Assembly (NCBI GenBank): GCA_025403435.1 | Contig: CM046351.1 | Location: forward strand, 27,493,730-27,557,729 | Length of the DNA: 64,000 bases | Direction of reading: 5' to 3' | From: Artocarpus heterophyllus | Taxonomy: Eukaryota > Streptophyta > Magnoliopsida > Rosales > Moraceae | In this document: in pieces, positions 31,403 through 44,300 of the stretch | Position numbering within the stretch: position 1 is the stretch's first letter | Layout of the letters: every line of letters starts with the position of its first letter | Position numbers and translations under genes: made by a program | Notes under the pieces: model-generated | The model's input: only the letters and a program-made list of their open reading frames with translations | Database searches by the model: none | What the model was told of the DNA's origin: nothing

Positions 31403-34400
31403 TTAACTATAGATACATCTACAAAACCAATTAAAAAAGATTGAAAAATGAAATAATTTAAAGAAAAATATTAAAAGTAAATTAACATAAAAAGGTTTAT
31501 TGATGCTCATCTTTTTATCTTTTTTTTTCATTGGTTCCTCAATACATATCCATTCCACATCTTCATGAAGCAAGTGCGAAACATCATCTTTAAAATTATC
31601 TATCTCTTCAACTAGTGGCAATCCCTTTGTGAATGAAGGGATGTCTGAGCAATCCTCATCAACTTCTTCACCGTTGATAACTATTCTTGGCTTTGTCGGG
31701 ACAACTAGAGAGCTCCATGTCTTACGGATCTATAGTATAAAAAACTTGGATTGCTTGTGATGCCATAATGAAGGGATCATTCCTGTATCCTAATCTTCTA
31801 AAGTCAACCACCGTGATGCCGTTATTGTCATTCTTAACATAGTTATTGTAGGCCCACTTGCACTTAAAAAGTGCTATGCGTAATCCCCCATAATCAAGTT
31901 CTCAAATATCTTCAATGAAACTAAAGTAGTTCATGGTCCCATATACCGGATTCTTGTCCTTGGCGGAGGCAATATGCATAGCCTTAGCACTGAGTGTCAC
32001 ACTGTTATTTTGCACCGGATGCTTCTCATCTCTTTCGCGAGTGTAGAAAGTGTAACCATTTATGGAATATGACGTATACCTTGTAACTACCGACAACGTC
32101 CTTTAGCTAGGTTCTTCAACTCCTATGACATGCCTCCATCTTGTGATGTGGAGCACTTGCCATAGATGTGTGCTCTAATCCACAACCGAAAGGTCTAGTT
32201 GTGTTCATCTTGTAACCACTTCTCATTTCTTGCTCTTTTTGGGTATCCTTTTTTTACTTCGTTCATGTGCACCTCAATGAAAGGCTCTACTTCATTAGCA
32301 TTGTGCAAGACATAAAGACAAGCTTGCTCCCACTCGTCTCGATTCATTGATGAAGGATTGCCCATAGATAGTCCCCTAGCCTCAATGTTTATAGTCTTTG
32401 GCACCCCAATTGTGTCCATATTAGATAGGTACTCGGAGCAAAATTCAACCGATTCCTTAGCTATGTAACTTTCTACAATACATCCCACTGGCCTATTTCG
32501 ATTCTTCACATAGCCCTTCAAAACCTTCATTTATCTTTCAAATGGGTACATCCATCTCAAATACACCGGTCCGCATAACTTAACTTCATGTACTAAGTGC
32601 ACCGTTAAATGAATCATGATGTCAAAAAATTCCGGTGGAAAATACTTTTCAAGCATGCATAAGGTTTGCACCAACTCTGATTGCAGTGAATCTAGCACAA
32701 GTGGATCAATGACCTTCGAGCATATTGAATTGAAGAACGAGCACAACTTGGAAATTGCATATCTCACATCCTTTGTTAGAATTCCCCACAAAGCAAGTGG
32801 TAGTAATTACTGCATCAACACATGACAATCGTGTGTTTTTATGCCAATAAGTTTCAAATCCTTCACTGACACCAACTTTTTGAAGTTTGAAGAATAACCG
32901 TCTGGCACTTTTAATGAAGCAAGCCATTCACAGAGCTTTCTCTTTTCCGCTCTAGATAACGTGTGCTTTGCTGGAGGTAAGTAAGTATGGTTCCCTCTTT
33001 TCTTGAAAAACAAATTAGGCCTAATCTCAATTTCCATGAGATCCAACCGAGCTTTTTCACCATCCTTAGTCTTGCTCGGAATGTCAAGCAACGTGCCGAC
33101 TACAGATTCACATAAGTTTTTCTCAATATGCATAACATCCAAGCAATGACGAACAAAAAGTCTCTTCTAGTAGGGAAGATCGAAGAGGATTGATCTTTTT
33201 TCCATGGTCCATCATTTGGCGGCTGGTCCTTACCTCGCTTTCTCTTACCAAATACGACTCTTATATCTTTTGCTATTTCAAATATTTGTTCACCTGTTAA
33301 AGGGTGAGGGGGGTTTCTTTCTTCGTTGTTGCCATCAAAGGCTTTCTTTTGTTTGTGGTAGCGATGATCTCTTGGCAACCATCTTTTATGACCAAGAAAA
33401 ATAGTTTTCTTTCCATTCTTTAACCGTTTGTGAGACATTTCCGTCATGCAAATAGGACAACCAATAGAACTCTTCATCGAATAACCAGATAAATTGCCAT
33501 ATGCGGGGAAGTCGTTAATTGTCCATATCAACATTGCACGGAGTGTGAACGTCTCTTTTTGGTAAGCATCTCTAACTTTAACTCCATTTTCTCACAACTT
33601 TTTTAGGTCATCGATTAATGGTGCCAAGTATATATCAATGTCATTGCTTGGTTGGTGAGGACCCAAAATCAATAGAGACAACATTAAAAACTTTCGCTTC
33701 ATGCACAACTTCGGAGGGAGATTGTAGTTAACAAGTATTACGGGCCAAGTGCTATGCATACTACTTATGTTACCATGTGGGTTCATTCCATCTGTTGACA
33801 AAGCAAAATGTATGTTTCTTGGATCTGCACTAAAGTTGGGATGATCGGCTTCAAAAATTTCCATTGTGGTGAATCCGTCGGGTGTCTAAGCATACCATCA
33901 TCCACTCATTTGTCATGATGCCATGTCAAATTCTTGGCATGTTCTAGGTTTTTGAATAAACGCCTCAAACGTGGTACCGGTGAAATGTATCATAACACTT
34001 TTTTTGGCACTCCATTCTTGTCATCTTTTGGCTCCTTTCCTTTCTTCCACCTTGCTTGTTGACAAACTGGACAATAATTCTCGTCCTTATACTCATGCCT
34101 ATAGAGAACACAATTATTTTCACAAGCATGAATTTTCTTGTAATCCATTCCCAAAGTACTCAAAGTCTTCTTAGCCTCATATCTACTAGTTGGTAATTTA
34201 TTACCCTCTGGTAGAAGCCTTCCTAAAAATTCCAACAACTTTGTGAAACTAGAATTTGACCACCCACCCGACGCTTTCAAATTCTATAATCCAACTAAAG
34301 TAGACAATTTAATGAAATTAGTACACCCCTCATACGCGGGTGCCTCTGCATCATTTATCATTGTCTCAAATAAATCCGGATGGTGCACAAAGTGTTCTTC

Positions 34401-34520
34401 TAAATCATTGACCATGTCAACCATATTGTATTGATCATCCATATTATCCTCCACAATAGCCTGTTTTTCTTTACTTAGTAAAGTTGGATTGAAATTAGAC
34501 TCGCCATAAAAATATCACGT
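31403..34520 (-). pseudogene. CACTA TNP2-type transposase, multiply broken
   Basis: Minus strand. N-terminal region about 34440-34300, then zinc-finger-like CPVCQQARWK (34070-34040), Transposase_21 core pieces (DGMNPHGNISSMHSTWPVIL about 33815-33755, SNDIDIYLAPLIDDL 33655-33605, WTINDFPAYGNLSGYS 33525-33475, CPICMTEM), DUF4218 (PPEFFDIMIHLTVHLVHEV 32655-32595, GYVKNRNRPVGCIVESYIAK) and DUF4216-like FSFIEDI and GTMNYF (32000-31900). The tail ends about 31600-31403. The reading shifts frame at least six times. In an intact element this protein cuts and moves the transposon with the second protein bound to subterminal repeats. Confidence 0.88.
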
Positions 34521-35154
34521 TTGATAACTACTTATAATTCCATTTCAAAATAAATGTCCTCTAACAATTGGAATTTGATGCAATCTATGGTTTCCACATT
34601 AAACACAAGGACACCAAATTTTATCACCATTAGCATGACTTTTGGCAAAATCCAAGAACTCTTCCACATAATTCACATACTCTTTAGACAATCAAAAATC
34701 CCACATCCATTTTCTATCTATTTTGCAATACCTAAATCGAAATAATAAATAGCAAATATTCAATTAAAATTAATTTCACAATCTATATATATACCCACCT
34801 ATATATATTAATTAATCATAAAACAAAAACATCACCCATCATAAAACAAGTTACACATACTAATTATAAAACAAAGAAATCATACCCATGATCTACAATA
34901 CAAATTTCATGGAATAAACAACAAAATCAACAACGATGCTATCAATTTTGGATTAATTATACAATACAATCAACAACAATTTATCAATTTCTAACAAAAA
35001 CTTACAATTTGGGCTGAGATTAAGTAGTGTGGAGGTGGAGAGAGATGGCGGCAGCTGATTCGGAAGGGTCTGTGTTTGTATTTGAGAAGCGATTTTCTGA
35101 ATTGTGTTTGAATGTTGAGGTAGAAAAGAGGTTTTAAGTAAGATGGAATGTATT

Positions 35155-35506
35155 AGCTACCACGACGGTTTGTTAAAAAACCGTTGTGAAATACATAAGC
35201 TTCCAAGATGGTTTTATGAAAAACCGTCATGGAAGCTCGATATTCCACGACGGTTTTGACGGTTTTCTCAAAAACTGTCGTGGAATCAAGGAGCTTCCAC
35301 GATGGTTTTTCACAAAACCGTCGCGAAAGCTTATCTATTTCACGACGGTTTTTTGAAAAACCGTCGTGGTAGCTCCCGCCCCTTTCTACAACGGTCTTCG
35401 TTTTCGCGGGCGTAATCGCCTCGCTTTTCTCGCCTTACCACGACCGTTTTTAGGAAACAAAATAGTCGTTAAATAAAGGTCGTCTAATCCAAAATTTCTT
35501 GTAGTG
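35155..35506 (-). repeat. CACTA right subterminal repeats and terminal inverted repeat
   Basis: At least eight TTCCACGACGGTTTT-like units, in head-to-head pairs that form hairpins (for example around 35200-35240 and 35285-35325), then the terminal TTTCTTGTAGTG. It lies upstream of the transposase gene, so it also serves as the likely promoter side. Confidence 0.85.
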
Positions 35507-36057
35507 ATATAAGGACATTCAAGCTGTTATTGCAAAATTGCTTAAGGAAACAAACATGTGGGGTACTGTGACTAAAGCTAAAATTTTTTCTCGTCTATGA
35601 GTTTTATGCTAATTTACATTTTGAGATTGCCAATCCTATTTCTCCACGATATGGATATGTTTATATTCGAGAAAAAGTCCTGCTTTTCTATCCTAAGGTC
35701 ATAAATAAGTATCTTGGCTGCCAAAGTTTTGAGTCCAATAGGATACGTGAATTAGATCAGTAAGTAAATATGGATGAGGTTGTTGTTGCAACCACTCACA
35801 AGGATATTACATGGTTGGCATCCAAATCTCTTAGAGCTGCAGAGTTGACCGTTAAATATGCAGTTCTTCATAAAATTGCCTTGGCTAGCTCGCTTCCTAC
35901 ACTTCATCCTTATACGATATCCTCTGACTTGGCTGTTTTATTACTTGTTCTTGGGCATGGCATTCAGTTTGACATGGGGAACCATCTCTTCCACGAGATT
36001 GTCAGTTATTCAAAAAATGTTTCAACTTACGGAATATGAAATACTTAAAAAGGAATA
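35507..36057 (+). pseudogene. Env-like ORF of the SIRE-type element, 3' part
   Basis: It resumes right after the CACTA target copy ATA. It reads IQAVIAKLLKETNMWG, then GYVYIREKVLLFYPKVINKY (about 35655-35715), and an open stretch 35770-36039 (AAELTVKYAVLHKIALASSL, SSDLAVLLLVLGHGI). This style matches the putative plant transposon protein domain seen in the third ORF of SIRE-like elements. Stops near 35600 and 35762. It is cut off at 36058 by a Tekay LTR. Confidence 0.6.
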
Positions 36058-38821
36058 AGATAAAATAATAAAAGATAGTTCATGGATTCTTTAAAACTTA
36101 TCAAATAAACGTGTCCAAATAATAAAACATAATTTTATATTATAAAATAAAAACTTCCTTCTTGGCGTTCTTCCGATTACAATTCATATTGTTTAGCTCA
36201 CACGCCTTTCCACGCCCTTCCCCTAGTCCATCACCTTCTTACCCTTATCTACAACATGATATAAACTGAATAAGCTAAAGCTTAGTAAGTACATTATTAT
36301 CTCACACCTTAAAACATTTTATGAACATCATCATCATCATACATCATAATAGTGCACTAGGCACATTTGCATAGGAACATATCTTTCATTACTTTGACCA
36401 TATTAAAACTTAATTCATTTTATCTTAAGGGCCTAAGTGTTGTACTATAATCATCATCGTAGGCGCGCCATCATGAGAGAAAAAGGGTAGCTAATCCTAA
36501 ACCAAACATGGCATCATAACATATCATAACATTGGTGTGCAACAGTTATTTAGGTGATACATATATATACATATTTAAACTTTCACGCTTTGAAATACGT
36601 CGTCATCATACATGCATAACTTTATGAACATCAAAATATTTCATAAGAAAACTTTAAATGAAACCATCATACAATCCATCATAGAATAATTATCATTATG
36701 CACATAATTTCAAACCTTATAAAACATATCATGTTGTAGGTGAGAATATACTTACTTTTTAGCTAGCTTACTTAACCTTAAATTTGTTGGTGACGTCACT
36801 GCGGTCTCAGTGTGCTCGCCCTTAGTGTGTTCATGTCATACATTCATTTAAAAAAAAAATTAACAATTAACATATATATTTTCAAGAAACCATGAAATCA
36901 TCAACAATTCATAACCTCTTCCAATAACATATTTCATCACATATCCTTTCCTCTCTTGAAAACATCAATTTCATAAAACATTTCATCAATGTTAAAACAT
37001 TAAATAAAACTATCAACACAACATGCATCACTGACCTCCATGAATTCAAAACTTAATAACTCAACATTTGCACATAATTTGAGCACCACATTTGACAAGG
37101 ACAAAGTTAATACATAAACATATTACCATGATTTTTCATTTATCATAAAAATTTCATTTGGCAATTTAAACCAAGTTACATAACTCACACTTCCAAAACT
37201 GCCAGCAATAACAATTCAGTGAACAACTCCAAACTCAAGTCCATTTATCACATTTTGACATCATAGAAAAATCTATAAAAATTAACACATATGATAGACA
37301 TATAGAACTCTAACATATCTAAAATTGGCTTCAACAAAAATCGGAGTGGGTCAAAATGCACATTTGAAATCAGTAGTAAAACTAACTTCCATCATATAAA
37401 GCAGTGAGTTACATGAGTTCATCTTTTTCAAACAATCAAAACAAATTTATTTTGGACTCAAAATTCTTATGACATCATATTAACATACAAATACAGCACC
37501 TCAAAAATTCGTGTCATCAAATAAAATCATTTACTTATACAAAATATCACACCACAAGGAGTTCAACAATTTCTGATAAAACAGTTTCTAAACCTAGTCT
37601 TAATGAAAATTCCATAACACATAAAATACCTATCAAATCATCACCAAACTTTCCAGTCCATATCATAACATATACATGAACATTTTTCCCAAATTTTGTA
37701 AAAATCAAAGCATATTTATCCCTTGAATTAAAACCACATTTTTGAACAACATAATAAAATAGCATCATTTTACTGTGAGTGGCAGAGGGTAGAAAATTCA
37801 TATCTTATCATAGAAAAATCTAATTAAGGTGAAATTTGGAGGAACATTACATAACATATCCATGAACAACATATTAAAATTTCAGAGCAAAAGAAAATAC
37901 CTAGACAATGTTATGGCAGTAGGATTAGGGAGGAGAAATGCATTTTAGAAACACCAAAAAAGAGAGTTCTTATCTTAAACAAATTTCTTCACAAACTCCT
38001 TCGAATTCAACCAAAGAAATTTCAATATTTCTCACAAATAATAACTGGGAAATTTGAGAGGGTGACAAAGAAGAAAACGTGAACAGGAGAAAGAGAGAGA
38101 GAGGAAACGTCTAAGAAAATAGAGAGAGAGCAAAAATTATCGTGAAAGAAGAAAATGAGAGTAATGTACAAAAAGAAGGCTTGTCCTTTCCCTTATTATT
38201 AGAAATTTCTGACTAAAATCATGGGGGATGGAGAGAGATAAGGGGAAAGTCAACAAATCATCTTATCTTACCATATTTCAACTCTTCAAAAAGGGAAACC
38301 ATATCAATTACATTTAATCAATCAAATGTCAATTATTTTATTTCTTCAAATGAGGAAATTAATCCATAAATATGCCAATCAATCATATTAAACCATCCAA
38401 TCATCGTAATTACCTCAATCACAAATTTGGAGAGACTTTTGCTGACTGCTCATCAGCTGTCATCGGCCTGTCGATTCCTCACTTTGGCCTACCGATTCCA
38501 TAAAGTTCAGCCTGTCGATGATTTTCATCGGCCTACCGATGCTTGAGGGACAATTCGGCTTGCCAAACTTGAAGGTTCGGCCTACTGAACTGTCCTTGCA
38601 TACTAGAATACATCATAACATTTAAATCATTAATGAATCATCATAAAACATACAATAATAATAACATGAACACTTGAGCACATCAATTCCATGTGACCGT
38701 CACCTGTCATAACACTAAGAATAAATTGTTAGTGACAATATTATCATAAATCAATATGGAAAATACTTAACGTCGTCACTAATATAACATTATCTGTTAC
38801 ATGAAACAAGCGGGTGTTACA
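36058..38821 (-). mobile_element. Truncated Tekay-like LTR
   Basis: Minus-strand LTR beginning at 38821 (TGTAACACCCGC) and ending abruptly at 36058, lacking about 500 bp of its 3' end, including the 3' palindrome cluster. It is colinear with 20418-14590 apart from the solo LTR present there. The 5' palindrome cluster is at 38455-38595, with more decayed copies than elsewhere. No gene inside. Confidence 0.85.
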
Positions 38822-39389
38822 CTCTATGGGGTTATAACCCTATTACTCATAAAACTGTTGACCCTAGTCTAATATGTAGTGTATTTTTTAAACGAGATCT
38901 CATTATTTATTAGTAGTGGGATTATAACCCTATAACGTTAAATAGACTTGCTCATTTGTTTAGGGTCATTGATGGTGCAAAACACCGTACTATAATAAAA
39001 TATGGATCTTATAATAGTAGATTGTAAATTGATTTATCTTTTATTGATTATGACTTTTAACACCAATGGTATTCTTAAGCATTATTGGTATTAAAAAGGT
39101 CGTTCTAACATGGTCCCAAGATATTGTTGGTTTTAGGACGGAAAAAAAAAAGGAAACATAAAAATTGCAAAAGTGGATTTTAAAAGTATATATAAGTTAA
39201 TATATCATCTGTATAGATTAATCTTACTAGAGTTTTGTTAACTTTTGGATCTTGCATACTATGACTCCTCTCCTTAGATTGATATGCCTATAGGCATTAG
39301 TGAATCTTCTCTACTTCAATTCTCCTTATCAGGATTCAAAATGCCTAGCTTCGATTATTTGAATTCGAAGTTCTTAGCTTAAGATTGTT
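38822..39389. other. Unassigned AT-rich stretch
   Basis: No coding pattern and no repeat I can name. GGTTATAACCCTATTACT and GATTATAACCCTATAACG near 38830 and 38930 are an imperfect duplicate pair. Confidence 0.4.
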
Positions 39390-39760
39390 CCTCCACCTGC
39401 ACTAAAGCAATTGTGGCATCTCGTAGATCCCTAAAACTTCTAGGTGACCGTTGAAGACCTTTCATGGCAAAGTCTTAGTAAATAGGTCGACAGGGTTTTT
39501 CTTTAATGGGATCTTGCAAACTATCACATCCTCACGTTCTATTATCATGCCAATAAAATGATATTTACTTTCAATGTGCTTCTCATTTTGATGGCCTTTT
39601 AGTTTCCTGGAATTTATAACCGCTTTATTATTGTCATAGTAAAGTATCATGGGTCAAGGTTAAAGACAATTATTAACTTCCTCAAGAAGTTACGGAGTCA
39701 CACAACCTCTTTAATAGCCTTGAAGTGGCCACATATTCAGCTTCTATAGCGGAGGTTGTT
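39390..39760 (-). pseudogene. Copia RNase H C-terminal fragment
   Basis: The minus strand reads IEAEYVATSRLLKRL (39750-39700), then YYDNNKAVINSRKLKGHQNE and KHIESKYHF, ending KKNPVDLFTKTLP (39490-39462), the standard end of copia pol. One stop between the parts. No LTR or upstream pol adjoins it, so it is a dead scrap from a different copia lineage than the SIRE-like one. Confidence 0.8.
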
Positions 39761-39839
39761 GGTTTTCTAAAATAATTTTAAAAAATATATGCGGAAAGGA
39801 TCCCAATCAAACATGTGATGAGACTTCAGTCAAACCTTG

Positions 39840-40060
39840 GTTGGATCTAGTGGACCTATTTGGTGGCCTTCTCATTCTATCTTCTCGGATTGGCCTTTTG
39901 GCCTACTTGGCGGCCTTCTTGAATTGACCTTCTCGGCCTATTCAATGACCATCTTGTATTGGTCTTCTTGGCCTTCTCAAATTGGTCTTCTTGATCTACT
40001 TCTTGGCCTACTTGATGGCCTTCTCAAATTGATATTCTTGGCCTACTCGGTTAGATGCTT
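39840..40060 (+). repeat. Degenerate minisatellite
   Basis: About ten imperfect units around CTTGGCCTACTTGATGGCCTT, alternating with TTCTCAAATTGG, over 220 bp. Units differ from each other by several bases. The open frame through it (Leu/Trp-rich) is a product of the repeat. Confidence 0.65.
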
Positions 40061-41335
40061 GGTTTAAAAGAGACTTGGATTTCAAATGGCGGTCCCATCT
40101 TGAAAAATTTTCCAAACAACAGGTCATGACTTCCAATAACTGATGCATATGGAATTTTTTTATGTATTGAACTTCATCAGAATTTTTAGGAGACAGTTCC
40201 TTTGATCGAGTAATTCCTAATTCCTTTTTGGAATTTTACATCAAATACTTTTTAAGTATTTTATCTCTACACAAGGCTTGAGATAAAGCTATGAGCTTGG
40301 TCTTTCTATCTCTATAGTCAGATCTCAAGAATATAGCTCGCTTTACGCAGATTTTTCATTTTATGTGTGAAATTGCTACTAAACTGTGCTCGCAACTACC
40401 ATGGTATTATTATCAAAAGTTAGAGATCTCTTGTAACTAAAGAGAGAAAAATATAGGAAACTGAGAAATACCTATTAATTTATGGGAAAAAAAAATTTCC
40501 CATGAGCTCTCTAATTCAACCACACTTAAATATTGGACGTGGGAACAGTGACTATATGTACTTGTTGTACTCGTATAGAGCTGCCATCAGAATACAGCCA
40601 TTCCATTGATTTGAAAATTTTTCCACCAAAAAACCATCTCAAAGAAACAACTGCAGATCCCAATTTTTTGACCCTCTGGTTTTTACCCCAAATAAAGTGA
40701 TTCAGTCATCCACCATTGAGACATAAAATCTACAGAGACATAGAGCATAAAAGGAAAGACTGGAGAAGTGGCTATATATACTCTTAGTGTCACAATCCAC
40801 ATTCTTTTCTTTGCAGCAAGGTTAGGAATTTTAAGACAGAAAAAAAAATTTTAGGAATTTTTAGGAGTTTTGAACAACCCTCTAAGAAAGGGAGCTTATT
40901 TAAAGAATAAATAGATAAATGAAAACAATTCAGAAATTGTAGAAAACAGCAAAAGAAAACTCAAACTCGCAGGAAGTTAAAGAGAACTTAGAAAAAATGA
41001 ATTAGCAATAACTGCAGACCCTAAAATGTACTATGAAAATTGCCAACTTTCTTAAGAGTGCGACGTTATTCAGTAACCATATGAGAGTAATGTGCATAGC
41101 TCTCTAATACAAGCCCAAATAGATCCAAAAACAGCGAACACCATGGACCACTAAAATATTTTGGCCAACACTTCATAGAAAAGCGGACAAAGAATTATGG
41201 CAATGAAGAATTGAAAACGGATAATACAAATACAATAGACCAGTCATTTTTTTTAATTGGATATATAGGGTTTTAGGGAAAGGATTTGTTTCAATTACAA
41301 GAAAGAAAAAAAAAAGAGAAAAAAAAAATTCAGTC
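40061..41335 (+). promoter_or_regulatory. Upstream region of P450 gene 1
   Basis: AT-rich, no other gene. Possible TATA boxes: GGCTATATATACTC near 40782 and GGATATATAGGG near 41260. The second lies about 75 nt before the ATG and is the better placed. Just before the ATG is an A-rich leader. Confidence 0.4.
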
Positions 41336-44300
41336 ATGGAAGACTTTCAAGGCTACATCATCCTTTTCCTTGTGTGGCTTGTCTCCACGATCCTGATGCG
41401 AGCCATATTTGCTAAAGCACGGTCCGAGGCTCGCCTTCTGCCGAGCCCACCGGCCCTTCCAATTATTGGCCACCTTCACCTTCTTGGTCCAATACCACAC
41501 CAATCTTTCCACAAACTCTCCATCCAATATGGACCCTTATTCCATCTCTCTCTCGGCTCTGTCCCATGTGTGGTTGTTTCCTCGCCGGAAATGGCCAAAG
41601 AGTTCCTTAAGACACAAGAAACCTCGTTCGCAAACCGACCTCACTTGACCTTCCTTGATCACCTCTCTTATCCCTCAGCCGAGTTCACCTTTGGACCGTA
41701 CGGGCCTTATTGGAAGTTCATGAAGAAACTATGCATGTCTCAGCTTCTTGGCGGCCGAACTCTAGATCAACTTCTTCCAGTTCGGCGAGAAGAGATAAGG
41801 CGGCTTTTGAAGTTGGTGCTCAAAAGGGCGGAGAAAAATGAGCCAGTTGAAGTTGGAGCAGAACTCACAAGGCTAACAAATAATGTCATATCAAGAATGG
41901 TTGTGGGACAAAGTTGTTCTAGGGATGATGATGAGGCCGAAAAGATTCGGGAGCTTGTGAAGGAGAGGAACAGGCTTGTTGGAAAGTTCAACTTGTCGGA
42001 TTATATTTGGTTCTTTAAGAACTTGGATTTGCAAGGATTTAAGAGGAGGGGTAAGGAGTTTCACGACAAGTTTGATGATATGATGGAGAAGATCATAAAT
42101 GAGCATGAAGAAAAAAGGAAGGAGAAAGCGGGAATTAGAGGTGAAGAAGTGAAGGATTTACTTGACATTTTGCTTGATATTTCAGAGGATGAGAACTCAG
42201 AGATCAGATTGGGAAGAGACCACATTAAGGCATTCATCCTGGTATGATTCTAATCACTGTTTACTTATGTGGATATATATGATTTTCTTCTCAGTTTTTT
42301 GATAGCCTAGCTCTTAGCCATCGAAGGATACCCTTAGCTTTTTATTTTTTATTATTTTTTATTTTTTGATGTAAGGCTAGTTGTTCAGGATTTAAACTTT
42401 AAATCTTTTTTAACCCGTATTATCCTTACTAACTGAACTAACACCAATTGACATAACTTTTAGTTTGAAAAATATAGCAGTAATCACTCTTGACTGATTA
42501 CTCTTGACTTCTTCTTCTTCTTTTTTTTCCCCTTCTAATTGAATAGATTGGCTTGTTAATTAGATAATACTGATATATATTGGTTGTGCATTTATGTCCC
42601 TAAAAAAGAAAGTTTTTTAAGGACAATTTTTTTATTGCAAAAAAGTTTTGAATTCGTTGTCAAGGATCTTTAGCACCTATTTTTTAAGCTTTTGGTGAAA
42701 CTCATATCTGGACACTAATTAGAAGAATAATTTAGTGGCATGGTTGAGAGACTGCAAATATAGAATAAAAAGATATGTACGATTGAAAATAATAGAGTGA
42801 GAATAACTTGTGTAGTGCTTTTTGGAGGGTGTTGAAAAGACACCATTGTGCTTAGATTTGATTCTTTTATTTTCTTATTCTTGTCCTTTTTTTTCTTTTT
42901 TTTTCTCCAAAAATACTATCAACGTTAATTATAATTCATACTATATATAAAATATCATATCACACTAATTAATCAAAACAAAATAACAGAAAAAAACAAA
43001 AGAAGCAACATCCAATTATTGTTTTTGAAATACTGTTCTAGCAAATAGGAAACAGATAACTTTATGATGCAACTCTAGAAAAGTCTTAGTGACAAACGAC
43101 AAATCTATTCCCGGGAAAGTAACAAAGTGACAAATCATCTGTGATATTTCGCATGTTTTCCGATTTTTGAACGGGCCCATTTTCCGTGTTATGTCTTTAT
43201 TCCTTTTCTCAAGAAATAATTTTCCCAATCAAGAAAAGTGATACAACAGATCATACAAAAATATCGTGGTGGAGGTGTGCGACCACCTCATCCAAACATT
43301 TTTTTTTAATTCTATATAATTTAAAAAATTATGTTCCCACTTTCTTAGTTTAATCAAATTCTCTGCCTCATGGCTTATTTTTCTGGCTCTATTTTATATA
43401 GACATTTATATAACGCATGAAATTCATTTCATGTGAATTGTGGTGTAGGATAACTGGCTCCCAAATACTTTCAACAAGTAGGAAAGAAAATTGAGAGAAC
43501 TCGAGAATGAGTTTAAATTGTAGAGTTTTTTTCTCTTATATTTCTCATCTCCTTCGCTATCGAGCAAAGCAAATTGTCAAATAATTCTCTTTCATATTTT
43601 CCTTCTTTTTTTTTTTTTTTTGCTATTTGAGTTTTCAGCTGCATAATCATCCTTGTCATTGTTTAATTGCGATCTTATTCGCTAACTAACCAGTGAGGAT
43701 CTAACAAAATTATAAACCAAAGTATGCATGATGTTCACAACTTTAGATCTTTTTATTGGAACAGAACCTTGCAACAAACAGTCTCAAGTAAGTTGTCGGT
43801 ACTTTCAAAAATAAATAAAAAGATAGAAATAATATTTGATTGATAATTAACTGCTTATTCAGTAATTATTAACGTCTGGGTTATTGACTTGGCTGATGTA
43901 CAGCTGGTAGTTCTTTATATGATCAAATGCTATCATATCCAAAATTATAAAATATATATATTTCACTTTTGAAAAAAAGGGACTTTGGTTATCCTATTTG
44001 GAAAGCCTGAAAATGAATTGCATATTATATATCTCACTGCTTTGAGGCTGGGAATTTGAATAATGTTGCAATTTTTAAAAAAATTGAAAAGTTGAACCCT
44101 TAAGAGTTTTTGAAGTTCCTTAATCTTCCACACTATATTTTTTAAACATCCAAAAAAATATTAAAAGTGAGAAGAAAAAAAAAAAAAAAAACCTAACAAG
44201 CTTTCCATTTTTTGATTTTAGGACACATTTGTTGCCGGGACAGGCACATCGGCCATTACTATAGAATGGGCACTAGCGGAGCTAATAAATCACCCAAAAA

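Larger units (their letters stand above)
25241..35506 (-). mobile_element. CACTA (En/Spm) DNA transposon
   Basis: Ends CACTACTACAAAC (25241) and TTTCTTGTAGTG (35506) are CACTA-type terminal inverted repeats; the 3-bp target duplication ATA is at 25238-25240 and 35507-35509. Subterminal repeats built on TTCCACGACGGTTTT lie at both ends. Two broken genes run on the minus strand: a TNP2-type transposase (about 34520-31400) and a second En/Spm-type protein (about 30160-25348). An LTR insertion and low-complexity tracts lie between and within them. Length 10,266 bp with about 3 kb of later insertion. It is not autonomous now. Confidence 0.93.
20419..36057 (+). mobile_element. Ty1/copia element (SIRE-like), interrupted
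   Basis: Plus-strand copia remnant: integrase, RT and RNase H (20419-23060), a non-coding gap, and an env-like region (23864-25240) that resumes after the CACTA insertion at 35507-36057. Its left part lies beyond the Tekay insertion, outside the window. Its right end is cut by the Tekay LTR fragment at 36058. SIRE is suggested by the RNase H segment DNTSAINISKNPIQHSRTKQ and by an extra gene after pol. No LTR is visible. Confidence 0.75.

Noticed and set aside
37547..37801. Small conserved ORF in the Tekay LTR (also 16072-16287 minus)
   Set aside because: The plus-oriented LTR copy (about 17485-17770) breaks the frame at many points, so the shared reading reflects DNA similarity and not protein constraint.
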